64,000 nucleotides of DNA from Sipunculus nudus. Its lineage: Eukaryota > Annelida > Sipuncula > Golfingiida > Sipunculidae. Below, piece by piece: positions 36,129 through 48,808 of this stretch. The DNA lies in assembly GCA_026874595.1 (NCBI GenBank), contig CM049312.1, positions 24,359,956 to 24,423,955 on the forward strand, given 5' to 3'. Positions within the stretch are counted from its first letter, which is position 1; each line of letters opens with the position of its first letter. The translations under genes were made by a program, and so were the position numbers. The notes under the pieces were generated by a model that made no database searches, had not been told where the DNA came from, and saw only the letters and a list, made by a program, of their open reading frames with translations.

Positions 36129-37622
36129 GGAGTCTAACTATGTCGGTTATATTTAAACACTGTAGACAAAATGTGTTAAAATTGGATAATTGGTCACCAT
36201 AATCTATACATTACTTTTAGAAAGTAGCAGCATTATATATATGTGATTTTGATTGAACGATTTTGCCCTTTATTTTGATATTCATGTACACAGACCGCCC
36301 GTGTTGTGTAGCCAGGGAAACCTGCGTCCCATTGGGTCATTTCTGTGGGTATTTTTAGGAATATGTTTTATTTCTGTGGTGATTTCGACGTAAGCAAAGA
36401 ATAAGAAAAGCAAAGGCAAATCGTAAGCAAAGGGATTTTGTCTTATTTAGTGCTTCTTGTCACCATTTTTTATAGAAAAAATGTATTATTAGACTTTGCG
36501 GTAATCTTATTATGTCAAAAATATTACAACACTGTAGTTAAATTGTGTTAAAATTGGAAAATTGGTCCCCAAAATTCATATATATCTATTAGTGAGTACA
36601 AGATTTATATATTTGTGATTTTGATTGATTGGATTTTATCTGTATTTTGATATTCATGTTCACTCTCTGGCACTGTTGTGTAGCCAGGCAACTCTTCTGC
36701 GCTCCTACCGGTCATAGATGAGTGTATTTTAGGAAAGTTTTTCATTTCTGTGGTGATATCGACGTAACTAAAGAATAAGCAAAGCATAAGCAAAGTGTAA
36801 GCAAGGGGTTCGTTCTTCATTAAAGCTTTTTGGAACCATTTTCTGAAGAAATAATGTATTATTGGACTTAACGGGAGTCTAATTATGTCGGAAATATTAA
36901 AGCCCTGTAGGTAAATTGTAGTACAATTGCAAAATGGGTCCCTTAAATCCATATATAACTTGTAGAAAGTAGCAGAATTAAATATTTGTGATTTTGATTG
37001 AACGGTTTTAATCTGTATTTTCATATTCATGTTCACAATCCAGCATGGTTGTGTAGCCAGGGAACCCTTCTGCTTCACTACCGGTCATATCTTTGTGTAT
37101 TTTAGGAAAATGTTTCATTTCTGTGGTGATTTCGACAAAAGCAAAGAATAAGCAAAGCAATAGCACCGTGTAGGCAAAGGGATTCTCTCTTCATCGAAAC
37201 TTCTAGGGTCCATTTCCTGAAGAAATAATGTGTTATAGGACTTTCTGTGAGTCTTATTATTTCAGAAATAGTAAAATCCTGTAGGTATATTGTGTTAAAA
37301 TAAGAAAATGGGTGTAAAAACCAATTAATTACTTTTAGAAAGTAGCAGTGTTATACATTTGTGAAATTCATTGAACAATTTTTCCCTTTATTTTTTTTAT
37401 TCCTGTTCACTCTCCGGCACGGTTGTGTAGGCAGGGAACTCTTCTGTGTTCCTTTGGGTCATATCTGTGTGTATATCTAGGAAAATGTTTCATTTCTGTA
37501 CTGATTTGGCTGTGAGCAAAGAAAAAGCAAAGAATAGGCAAAGTGTTAGCAAAGGGATTATGTCTTCATAAATGCTTCTTGTCTCCATTTTCTGAAGAAA
37601 TAATGTATTTTTGAACATTGAA
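36129..37622 (+). repeat. Four-monomer HOR, copy 1 (1494 bp)
   Basis: Monomers A2 (CGCCCGTG type, box near 36304), B'' (near 36675), X (CTTCTGCTTCACTACCGG, near 37049) and H (near 37423). It is followed immediately by a second, incomplete copy. Confidence 0.87.
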
Positions 37623-38464
37623 GGAGTCTAATTATGTCGGTTATATTAAAACACTGAAGACAAAATGTGTTAAAATTGGATAATTGGTCACCATAATCTA
37701 TACATTACTTTTATAAAGTAGCAGCATTATATATATGTGATTTTGATTGAACGATTTTGCCCTTTATTTTGATATTCATGTACACAAACCGCCCGTGTTG
37801 TGTAGCCAGGGAAACCTTCTGCGTCCCATTGGGTCATTTCTGAGGGTATTTTTAGGAATATGTTTTATTTCTGTGGTGATTTCGCCGTAAGCAAAGAATA
37901 AGAAAAGCAAAGGCAAACCGTAAGCAAAGGGATTTTGTCTTCATAAGTGCTTCTTGTCACCATTTTCTTAAGAAAAAATGTATTATTGGACTTTGCGGTA
38001 ATCTAATTATGTCAAAAATGTTACAACACTGTAGTTAAATTGTGTTAAATTTGGAAAATGGGTCCCCAAAATTCATATATACCTATTAGTGAGTACAAGA
38101 TTTATATATTTGTGATTTTGATTGATTGGATTTTATCTGTATTTTGATATTCATGACTCTCTGGCACTGTTGTGTAGCAAGGGAACTCTTCTGCGCTCCT
38201 ACCGGTCATAGATGAGTGTATTTTAGGAAGGTTTTTCATTTCTGTGGTGATATCGACGTAACTAAAGAATAAGCAAAGCATAAGCAAAGTGTAAGCAAAG
38301 GGGTTCGTTTTTCATTAAAGCTTTTTGGAACCATTTTCTGAAGAAATAATGTATTATTGGACTTAACGGGAGTCTAATTATGTCGGAAATATTAAAGCCC
38401 TGTAGGTAAATTGTAGTACAATTGCAAAATGGGTCCCTAAAATCCATTTATAACTTTTAGAAAG
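37623..38464 (+). repeat. Four-monomer HOR, copy 2 (partial)
   Basis: A2 and B'' are complete (boxes near 37798 and 38170; B'' has a 3-bp deletion, giving TTCATGACTCTC). X follows only to about 38450, where the sequence switches to a different type (AGAAAGTGGCAAAATT). This marks a recombination junction. Confidence 0.82.
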
Positions 38465-41400
38465 TGGCAAAATTATATATTTGTGAATTTGATTGAACGG
38501 TTTTGTCCTGTATTTTTTATATTCATGTTCACAAACTGGCACTGTTATTTAGCCAGGGAACCCTTTTGCGTCCCTACGGATCATATATCAGTGTATTTAG
38601 GAAAATGTTTTATTTCTGGGGTGACTTCAACGTCAGCAATGAATAAGCAAAGCATAAGCGAAGTGTAAGCAAAAGGATTCTGTCATCATAAATGCTTTTT
38701 GGCTCCATTTTCTGAAAAAAATAATGCCTTTTTGGACTTTGTCCTGAGTCTAATTATGTCGGAAATATTTATACAATATAGTTAAATTGTGGCAAACTTG
38801 GAAAATGGGTCACCATAATTGATAGATAAGTATTAGAACATAGCAGAATTATATATTTGTGATTTTGATTGAACGATTTTGCCCTTTATTTTGATATTCA
38901 TGATCATAACCGGGACTGTTGTGTAGCCAGGGAAACCTTCTGTGTCTCTAGGGTTCACATATGTGTGTATTTCAGGAAAAAGTTCATTTCTGTAGTGATT
39001 TCGTCTTCAGCAAAGAATAAGCAAAGCACGGGCAAAGTATAAGCAAAGGAATTATGTCTTCATAAGTGCTTCTTGGCACCATTTTCTGAAGAAATAATGT
39101 ATTATTTGACTTTGCGGGAGTCTAATTGTGTCGAAAATATTAAAATACTGTAGTTAAATTGTGGTAAAATTGGAAAAAGGGTCCCCAAAATCCATTTATA
39201 ACTTTTAGAAAGTGGCAAAATTATATATTTGTGAATTTCATTTAACGATTTTGACCTGTATTTTTAATATTCATGTTCACGAACGGGCACTGTTATTTAG
39301 CCAGGGAACCCTTTTGCGTCCCTACGGGTCACATATGTGTGTATTTAGGAAAATGTTTCATTTCTGTGGTGATTTCGACGTAGGCAAAGAATAAGCAAAG
39401 CATTAGCAAAGTGTAAGCAAAGGGTTTCCCTCTTCATAAATGCTTCTTGACACCATTTTCTGAAGAAATAATGGATTAATGGACTTTGAAGGAGTTTAAT
39501 TTTGTCAAAAATAACAAAACACTGTAGATAAATCGTGGTAAAATTGGAAAACGGGTCCCCAAAATCCATTTATAACTTTTAGAAAGTATCAGAATTATAT
39601 ATTTATGAATTTGATTGAACGTCTTTGACCTGTATTTTGATATTCATGTTCACAAACTGGCACTGTTATTTAGCCAGAGATCCCTTTTGCGTCCCTACGG
39701 GTCATATATGTATGTATTTAGGAAAATGTTTTATTTCTGTGGTGACTTCAACGTCAGCAATGAATTAGCATAGCACAAGCAAAGTGTAAGCAAACGGATT
39801 CTGTCATCCTAAATGCTTTTTGGTTCCATTTTCTGAAGAAATAATGCATTATTTGACTTTGCGGGAGTCTCATTATGTGGAAAATATTAAAACACTGTAG
39901 CTAAATTGTGTTACAATTGGAATATAGGTCCCCAAAATCCATATATAACTTTTAGAAAGTAGCAGAATTATATATTTGTGAATTTGGTTGAACGGTTTTG
40001 ACCTGTATTTTCATAATCTTGTTCACAAACCGGCACTGTTGTGTAGCCAGGGAACAATTCTTCGTCCCTACCTGTCATATCTCTATGTATTTTAGGAAAT
40101 TGTTTCATTTCTGTGGTGATTTCTACGTAAGCAAAGAATAAGCAAAGCACAGGCAAAGTGTAAGCAAAGATATTAGGTCTTCAAAAATGCTTCTTGGGAC
40201 CATTTTCTGAAGAAATAATGTGTTATTGGACATTGTAGGAGTCTAATTATGTCGGTTATATTAAAACACTGTAGACAAATTGTGTTAAAATTGGATAATG
40301 TGTCACCATAATCAATATATTACTTTTAGAAAGTAGCAGCATTATATATATGTGATTTTGATTGAACGATTTTGCCCTTTATTTTGATATTCGTGTTCAC
40401 AAACTGGCACTGTTGTGCAGCCAGGGAACCCTTCTGCGTCCTTACGGGTCATATATGTGTGTATTTAAGGAATATGTTTGATTTCTGTGGTGATTTCGAC
40501 GTAAGCAAAGAATACGCAGAGCATTAGCAAAATGTAAGCAAAGGATTTCCCTCTTCATAAATGCTTTTTTGCACCATTTTCTGAAGATACAATGTTTTAT
40601 TTTACTTTGCGGGAGTCTAATTATATAAAAAATATTAAACCACTGTAGTTAAATTGTGGTAACATTGGAAAATGGGTCCCCAAAATTCATATATAACTTT
40701 TAGAAAGTAGCAGAACTATATATTTGTTAATTTGATTGAACAGATTTGACCTGTATTTTGATATTCCTGTTCACAAACTGGCACTGTTGTGTAGCCAGGG
40801 AACAATTCTGCGTCCCTACTGGTCATATCTGTGTGTATTTTAGGATATTGTTTCATTTCTGTGGTGATTTCTACGTAAGCAAAGAATAAGCAAAGCACAG
40901 GCAAAGTGTAAGCAAAGCTATTAGGTCTTCAAAAATGCTTCTTGGGACCATTTTCTGAAGAAATAATGCATTATTGGACTGTCCGGGAGTGTAATTCTGT
41001 CAGAAATGGTTAAACAATGTAGCTATATTGTGTCTTAATTTGAAAATTGCTCCAACAGATCAGTAAATTACTGTTAACAAGTAGCTGTATTATACATTTG
41101 TGAATATCATTGAACGATTTTCCCCTTTATTTTTATTTATTTCTGTTCACTCTCCGACACTGAATTGTAGCCAGGGAACAATTTTGTGTCCCTACGGGTT
41201 ATATCTCTGTGTATTTTTAGGAATATGTTTGATTTATGTGGTGATTGCGCCTAACGCAAAGAATAAGCAAAGCATAAGCAAGTATAAGCAAAGGGTTTTC
41301 CTCTTCATAAATGCTTTTTGGCACCATTTTCTGAAAAAAAATAACGCGTTATTAGACTGTCCGGGAGTGTAATTCTGTCAGGAATGGTTAAACAATGTAG

Positions 41401-41587
41401 CTATATTGTGTCAAAATTAGAAATTGGGTCTAAAAGTCTATACATTACTTTTAAAAAGTAGCCGTATTATACATTTGTGCATAACATTGAACGATTTTTC
41501 CCTTAATTTTTCTTTATTTCAGTTCACTCTCCGACACTGTTGTGTAGCCAGGGAACACTTCTGCGTCCCAATGGGTCATATCTGTGT
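38465..41587 (+). repeat. Diverged monomers, including the TTATTTAGCC subfamily
   Basis: Boxes near 38545, 38919, 39293, 39666, 40039, 40413, 40787, 41165 and 41540. Three of these (38545, 39293, 39666) read TTATTTAGCC in place of TTGTGTAGCC. The stretch from about 40960 to 41587 parallels 33100-33740, but the following monomer is an E/F fusion. Confidence 0.88.
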
Positions 41588-44500
41588 GTAATTTTAGGAA
41601 TATGTTTGATTTCTGTGGTGATTTCGCCGTAAGCAAAGAAAAGGAAAAGCAAAGGCAAAGTGTAAGCAAAGGGTTCTGTCTTCACAAATGCTTTTTGGCA
41701 CCATTTTTTGAAGAAATAATGTGCTATTAGACTTTCTGGGGGTCTAATTATGTCAGAAATAGTAAAATACTGTAGGTATATTGTGTGAAATTAGTAAATA
41801 GGCCTAAAAATCAATAAATTACTTTTAGAAAGTAGGAGTATTACAAATTTGTGAAATTCATTGCACTATTTGTCCCTATATTTTTTATTCATGTTCAATC
41901 TCCGGCACTGTTGTGTAACCAGGGAACACTTCTGCGTCCGTTTGGGTTATATCTGTGTGTACATTTAGGGAAATGTTTCATTTCTGTAGTGATTTTGCCA
42001 TAAGCAAAGAATATGCAAAGCATAGGCGATGTGTAAGCAATGGCATTATGTCTTCATAAAAGCTTCTTGTCACCATTTTCTGAAGAAATAATGTATTTTT
42101 GGAAATTGAAGGAGTCTAATTATGTCGGTTATATTAAAATACTGTAGACAAAATGTGTTAAAATTGGATAATTGGTCACCATAATCTATACATTACTTTT
42201 AGAAAGTAGCAGCATTATGTATATGTGATTTTGATTGAACGATTTTGCCCTTTATTTTGATATTCATGTTCACAAACCGCCCGTGTTGTGTAGCCAGGGA
42301 AACCTTCTGCGTCCCATTGGGTCATTTCTGTGGGTAATTTTAGGAATATGTTTTATTTCTGTGGTGATTTCGCCGTAAGCAAAGAATAAGAAAAGTATAG
42401 GCAAAGCGTAAGCAAAGGGATTTTTGTCTTCATAAGTGCTTCTTGTCACCATTTTCTGAAGAAAAAATGTATTATTGGACGTTGCGGTAATCTAATTATG
42501 TCAAAAATATTACAACACTGTAGTTAAATTGTGTTAAAATTGGAAAATGGGTCCCCAAAATTCATATATAATTTTAGAGAGTACAAGATTTATATATTTG
42601 TAATTTTGATTGATTGGATTTTATCTGTATTTTGATATTCATGTTCACTCTCTGGCACTGTTGTGTAGCCAGGGAACCCTTCTGCGCCCCTACCGGTCAT
42701 AGATGAGTGTATTTTAGGAATGTTTTTCATTTCTGTGGTGATTTCGACGTAACTAAAGAATAAGCAAAACATAAGTGTAAGCAAAGGGGTTCTCTCTTCA
42801 TAAATGTAATTTTAGGAATATGTTTGATTTCTGTGGTGATTTCGCCGTAAGCAAAGAAAAGGAAAAGCAAAGGCAAAGTGTAAGCAAAGGGTTCTGTCTT
42901 CACAAATGCTTTTTGGCACCATTTTTTGAAGAAATAATGTGCTATTAGACTTTCTGGGGGTCTAATTATGTCAGAAATAGTAAAATACTGTAGGTATATT
43001 GTGTGAAATTAGTAAATAGGCCTAAAAATCAATAAATTACTTTTAGAAAGTAGGAGTATTACAAATTTGTGAAATTCATTGCACTATTTGTCCCTATATT
43101 TTTTATTCATGTTCAATCTCCGGCACTGTTGTGTAACCAGGGAACACTTCTGCGTCCGTTTGGGTTATATCTGTGTGTACATTTAGGGAAATGTTTCATT
43201 TCTGTAGTGATTTTGTCATAAGCAAAGAATATGCAAAGCATAGGCGATGTGTAAGCAATGGCATTATGTCTTCATAAAAGCTTCTTGTCACCATTTTCTG
43301 AAGAAATAATGTATTTTTGGAAATTGAAGGAGTCTAATTATGTCGGTTATATTAAAATACTGTAGACAAAATGTGTTAAAATTGGATAATTGGTCACCAT
43401 AATCTATACATTACTTTTAGAAAGTAGCAGCATTATGTATATGTGATTTTGATTGAACGATTTTGCCCTTTATTTTGATATTCATGTTCACAAACCGCCC
43501 GTGTTGTGTAGCCAGGGAAACCTTCTGCGTCCCATTGGGTCATTTCTGTGGGTAATTTTAGGAATATGTTTTATTTCTGTGGTGATTTCGCCGTAAGCAA
43601 AGAATAAGAAAAGTATAGGCAAAGCGTAAGCAAAGGGATTTTTGTCTTCATAAGTGCTTCTTGTCACCATTTTCTGAAGAAAAAATGTATTATTGGACGT
43701 TGCGGTAATCTAATTATGTCAAAAATATTACAACACTGTAGTTAAATTGTGTTAAAATTGGAAAATGGGTCCCCAAAATTCATATATAATTTTAGAGAGT
43801 ACAAGATTTATATATTTGTAATTTTGATTGATTGGATTTTATCTGTATTTTGATATTCATGTTCACTCTCTGGCACTGTTGTGTACCCAGGGAACCCTTC
43901 TGCGCCCCTACCGGTCATAGATGAGTGTATTTTAGGAAAGTTTTTCATTTCTGTGGTGATTTCGACGTAACTAAAGAATAAGCAAAACATAAGTGTAAGC
44001 AAAGGGGTTCTCTCTTCATAAATGTAATTTTAGGAATATGTTTGATTTTTGTGGTGATCTTGCCGGCAGCAAAGAAAAGGAAAAGCAAAGGCAAAGTGTA
44101 AGCAAAGGGTTATGTCTTCACAAATGCTTTTTGGCACCATTTTTTGAAGAAATAATGTGCTATTAGACTTTCTGGGGGTCTAATTATGTCAGAAATAGTA
44201 AAATACTGTAGGTATATTGTGTGAAATTAGTAAATAGGCCTAAAAATCAATAAATTACTTTTAGAAAGTAGGAGTATTACAAATTTGTGAAATTCATTGC
44301 ACTATTTGTCCCTATATTTTTTATTCATGTTCAATCTCCGGCACTGTTGTGTAACCAGGGAACACTTCTGTGTCCGTTTGGGTTATATCTGTGTGTACAT
44401 TTAGGGAAATGTTTCATTTCTGTAGTGATTTTGCCATAAGCAAAGAATATGCAAAGCATAGGCGATGTGTAAGCAATGGCATTATGTCTTCATAAAAGCT

Positions 44501-45241
44501 TCTTGTCACCATTTTCTGAAGAAATAATGTATTTTTGGAAATTGAAGGAGTCTAATTATGTCGGTTATATTAAAATACTGTAAACAAAATGTGTTAAAAT
44601 TGGATAATTGGTCACCATAATCTATACATTACTTTTAGAAAGTAGCAGCATTATGTATATGTGATTTTGATTGAACGATTTTGCCCTTTATTTTGATATT
44701 CATGTTCACAAACCGCCCGTGTTGTGTAGCCAGGGAAACCTTCTGCGTCCCATTGGGTCATTTCTGTGGGTAATTTTAGGAATATGTTTTATTTCTGTGG
44801 TGATTTCGCCGTAAGCAAAGAATAAGAAAAGTATAGGCAAAGCGTAAGCAAAGGGATTTTTGTCTTCATAAGTGCTTCTTGTCACCATTTTCTGAAGAAA
44901 AAATGTATTATTGGACGTTGCGGTAATCTAATTATGTCAAAAATATTACAACACTGTAGTTAAATTGTGTTAAAATTGGAAAATGGGTCCCCAAAATTCA
45001 TATATAATTTTAGAGAGTACAAGATTTATATATTTGTAATTTTGATTGATTGGATTTTATCTGTATTTTGATATTCATGTTCACTCTCTGGCACTGTTGT
45101 GTAGCCAGGGAACCCTTCTGCGCCCCTACCGGTCATAGATGAGTGTATTTTAGGAAAGTTTTTCATTTCTGTGGTGATTTCGACGTAACTAAAGAATAAG
45201 CAAAACATAAGCAAAGTGTAAGCAAAGGGGTTCTCTCTTCA
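41588..45241 (+). repeat. Local HOR of 1218 bp, three tandem copies
   Basis: GTAATTTTAGGAATATG starts at 41588, 42806 and 44024, an exact 1218-bp step; GGAGTCTAAT points at 42111, 43329 and 44547 give the same step. The unit is the 3' part of F, G, A0, and B joined directly into F (TCTTCATAAATGTAATTTTA). The out-of-register B/F junction leaves box-to-box distances of about 468 bp (42661 to 43129, 43879 to 44347). The third copy runs into a normal, complete B. Confidence 0.92.
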
Positions 45242-46029
45242 TCAAAACTTCTACGGTCCATTTCCTGAAGAAATAATGTTATAGGACTTTCTGTGAGTCT
45301 TATTATTTCAGAAATAGTAAAATACTGTAGGTATATTGTGTTAAAATAAGAAAATGGGTCTAAAAATCAATTAATTACTTTTAGAAAGGCAGTATTATAC
45401 ATTTGTGAAATTCATTGAACGAGTTTTTCCTTTATTTTTTTATTCCTGTTCACTCTCCGGCACGGTTGTGTAGCCAGGGAACTCTTCTGTGTTCCTTTGG
45501 GTCATATCTGTGTGTATATTTAGGAAAATGATTCATTTCTGTGGTGATTTCGACAAAAGCAAAGCAATAGCACAGTGTAGGCAAAGCTACTCTCTCTTCA
45601 TCAGAACTTCTAGGGTCCATTTCCTGAAGAAATAATGTATTACAGGACTTTCTGTGAGTCTTATTATTTCAGAAATAGTAAAATACTGTAGGTATATTGT
45701 GTTAAAATAAGAAAATGGGTCTAAAAATCAATTAATTACTTTTAGAAAGTAGCAGTGTTATACATTTGTGAAATTCATTGAACGATTTTTCCTTTTATTT
45801 TTTTTATTCCTGTTCACTCTCCGGCACGGTTGTGTAGGCAGGGAACTCTTCTGTGTTCCTTTGGGTCAAATCTGTGTGTATATCTGGGAAAATGTTTCAT
45901 TTCTGTACTGATTTGGCTGTAAGCAAAGAAAAAGCAAAGAATAGGCAAAGTGTTAGCAAAGGGATTATGTCTTCATAAATGCTTCTTGTCTCCATTTTCT
46001 GAAGAAATACTGCATTTTTGAACATTGAA
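45242..46029 (+). repeat. C-like and H monomers linking two local HORs
   Basis: C-like monomer (box near 45465, with a 10-bp deletion giving GACAAAAGCAAAGCAATAGC) and H (near 45830), both close to their HOR counterparts. Confidence 0.85.
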
Positions 46030-47527
46030 GGAGTCTAATTATGTCGGTTATATTAAAACACTGTAGACAAAATATGTTAAAATTGGATAATTGGTCACCA
46101 TAATCTATACATTACTTTTAGAAAGTAGCAGCATTATATATATGTGATTTTGATTGAACGATTTTGCCCTTTATTTTGATATTCATTTACACAAACCGCC
46201 CGTGTTGTGTTGCCAGGGAAACCTTCTGCGTCCCATTGGGTCATTTCTGTGGGTATTTTTAAGAATATGTTTTATTTCCGTGGTGAATTCGCCGTAAGCA
46301 AAGAATAAGAAAAGCAAAGGTAAAGCGTAATCAAAGGAATTTTGTCTTCATAAGTGCTTCTTGTCACCATTTTCTGAAGACAAAATGTATTATTAGACTT
46401 TGCGGTAATCTAATTATGTCAAAAATATTACAACACTGTAGTTAAATTGTGTTAAAATTGGAAAATGGGTCCCCAAAATTCATATATATCTATTAGTGAG
46501 TACAAAATTTATATATTTGTGATTTTGATTGATTGGATTTTATCTGTATTTTGATATTCATGTTCACTCTCTGGCACTGTTGTGTAGCCAGGCAACTCTT
46601 CTGCGCTCCTACCGGTCATAGATAAGTGTATTTTAGGAAGGTTTTTCATTTCTGTGGTGATATCGACGTAACTAAAGAATAAGCAAAGCATAAGCAAAGT
46701 GTAAGCAAAGGGGTTCGTTCTTCATTAAAGCTTTTTGGAACCATTTTCTGAAGAAATAATGTATTATTGGACTTAACGGGAGTCTTATTATGTCGGAAAT
46801 ATTAAAGCCCTGTAGGTAAATTGTAGTACAATTGCAAAATGGGTCCCTAAAATCCATATACAACTTGTAGAAAGTAGCAGAATTAAATATTTGTGATTTT
46901 GATTGAACGGTTTTAATCTGTATTTTCATATTCATGTTCACAAACCGGCAAGGTTGTGTAGCCAGGGAACCCTTCTGCTTCACTACCGGTCATATCTTTG
47001 TGTATTTTAGGAAAATGTTTCATTTCTGTGGTGATTTCGACAAAAGCAAAGAAAAAGCAAAGCAATAGCACAGTGTAGGCAAAGGGATTCTCTCTTCATC
47101 GAAACTTCTAGGGTCCATTTCCTGAAGAAATAATGTGTTATAGGACTTTCTGTGAGTCTTATTATTTCAGAAATAGTAAAATACTGTAGGTATATTGTGT
47201 TAAAATAAGAAAATGGGTGTAAAAACCAATTAATTACTTTTAGAAAGTAGCAGTGTTATACACTTGTGAAATTCATTGAACGATTTTTCCCTTTATTTTT
47301 TTTATTCCTGTTCACTCTCCGGCACGGTTGTGTAGGCAGGGAACTCTTCTGTGTTCCTTTGGGTCATATCTGTGTGTATATCTAGGAAAATGTTTCATTT
47401 CTGTACTGATTTGGCTGTAAGCAAAGAAAAAGCAAAGAATAGGCAAAGTGTTAGCAAAGGGATTATGTCTTCATAAATGCTTCTTGTCTCCATTTTCTGA
47501 AGAAATAATGTATTTTTGAACATTGAA
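46030..47527 (+). repeat. Four-monomer HOR, copy 3 (1498 bp)
   Basis: Order A2-B''-X-H, as at 36129. The A2 here reads GTGTTGTGTTGCCAGGG and GGTATTTTTAAGAATATG, shared with the next copy only. B'' has GATAAGTGTATT. The repeat step to the next copy is 1498 bp. Confidence 0.9.
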
Positions 47528-48808
47528 GGAGTCTAATTATGTCGGTTATATTAAAACACTGTAGACAAAATGTGTTAAAATTGGATAACTGGTCACCATA
47601 ATCTATACATTACTTTTAGAAAGTAGCAGCATTATATATATGTGATTTTGATTGAACGATTTTGCCCTTTATTTTGATATTCATTTACACAAACCGCCCG
47701 TGTTGTGTTGCCAGGGAAACCTTCTGCGTCCCATTGGGTCATTTCTGTGGGTATTTTTAAGAATATGTTTTATTTCCGTGGTGATTTCGCCGTAAGCAAA
47801 GAATAAGAAAAGCAAAGGCAAAGCGTAGGCAAAGGGATTTTGTCTTCATAAGTGCTTCTTGTCACCATTTTCTGAAGACAAAATGTATTATTAGACTTTG
47901 CGGTAATCTAATTATGTCAAAAATATTACAACACTGTAGTTAAATTGTGTTAAAATTGGAAAATGGGTCCCCAAAATTCATATATATCTATTAGTGAGTA
48001 CAAAATTTATATATTTGTGATTTTGATTGATTGGATTTTATCTGTATTTTGATATTCATGTTCACTCTCTGGCACTGTTGTGTAGCCAGGCAACTCTTCT
48101 GCGCTCCTACCGGTCATAGATAAGTGTATTTTAGGAAGGTTTTTCATTTCTGTGGTGATATCGACGTAACTAAAGAATAAGCAAAGCATAAGCAAAGTGT
48201 AAGCAAAGGGGTTCGTTCTTCATTAAAGCTTTTTGGAACCATTTTCTGAAGAAATAATGTATTATTGGACTTAACGGGAGTCTTATTATGTCGGAAATAT
48301 TAAAGCCCTGTAGGTAAATTGTAGTACAATTGCAAAATGGGTCCCTAAAATCCATATACAACTTGTAGAAAGTAGCAGAATTAAATATTTGTGATTTTGA
48401 TTGAACGGTTTTAATCTGTATTTTCATATTCATGTTCACAAACCGGCAAGGTTGTGTAGCCAGGGAACCCTTCTGCTTCACTACCGGTCATATCTTTGTG
48501 TATTTTTAGGAAAATGTTTCATTTCTGTGGTGATTTCGACAAAAGCCAAGAATAAGCAAAGCAATAGCACAGTGTAGGCAAAGGGATTCTCTCTTCATCG
48601 AAACTTCTAGGGTCCATTTCCTGAAGAAATAATGTGTTATAGGACTTTCTGTGAGTCTTATTATTTCAGAAATAGTAAAATACTGTAGGTATATTGTGTT
48701 AAAATAAGAAAATGGGTGTAAAAAACAAATAATTACTTTTAGAAAGTAGCAGTGTTATACACTTGTGAAATTCATTGAACGATTTTTCCCTTTATTTTTT
48801 TTATTCCT
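47528..48808 (+). repeat. Four-monomer HOR, copy 4, truncated
   Basis: A2, B'' and X are nearly identical to copy 3. H is cut within its T-rich tract at about 48808 and joined (TTATTCCTTTTATTCCAAAA) to the middle of another A2 monomer, removing roughly 260 bp including the conserved box. Confidence 0.88.
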
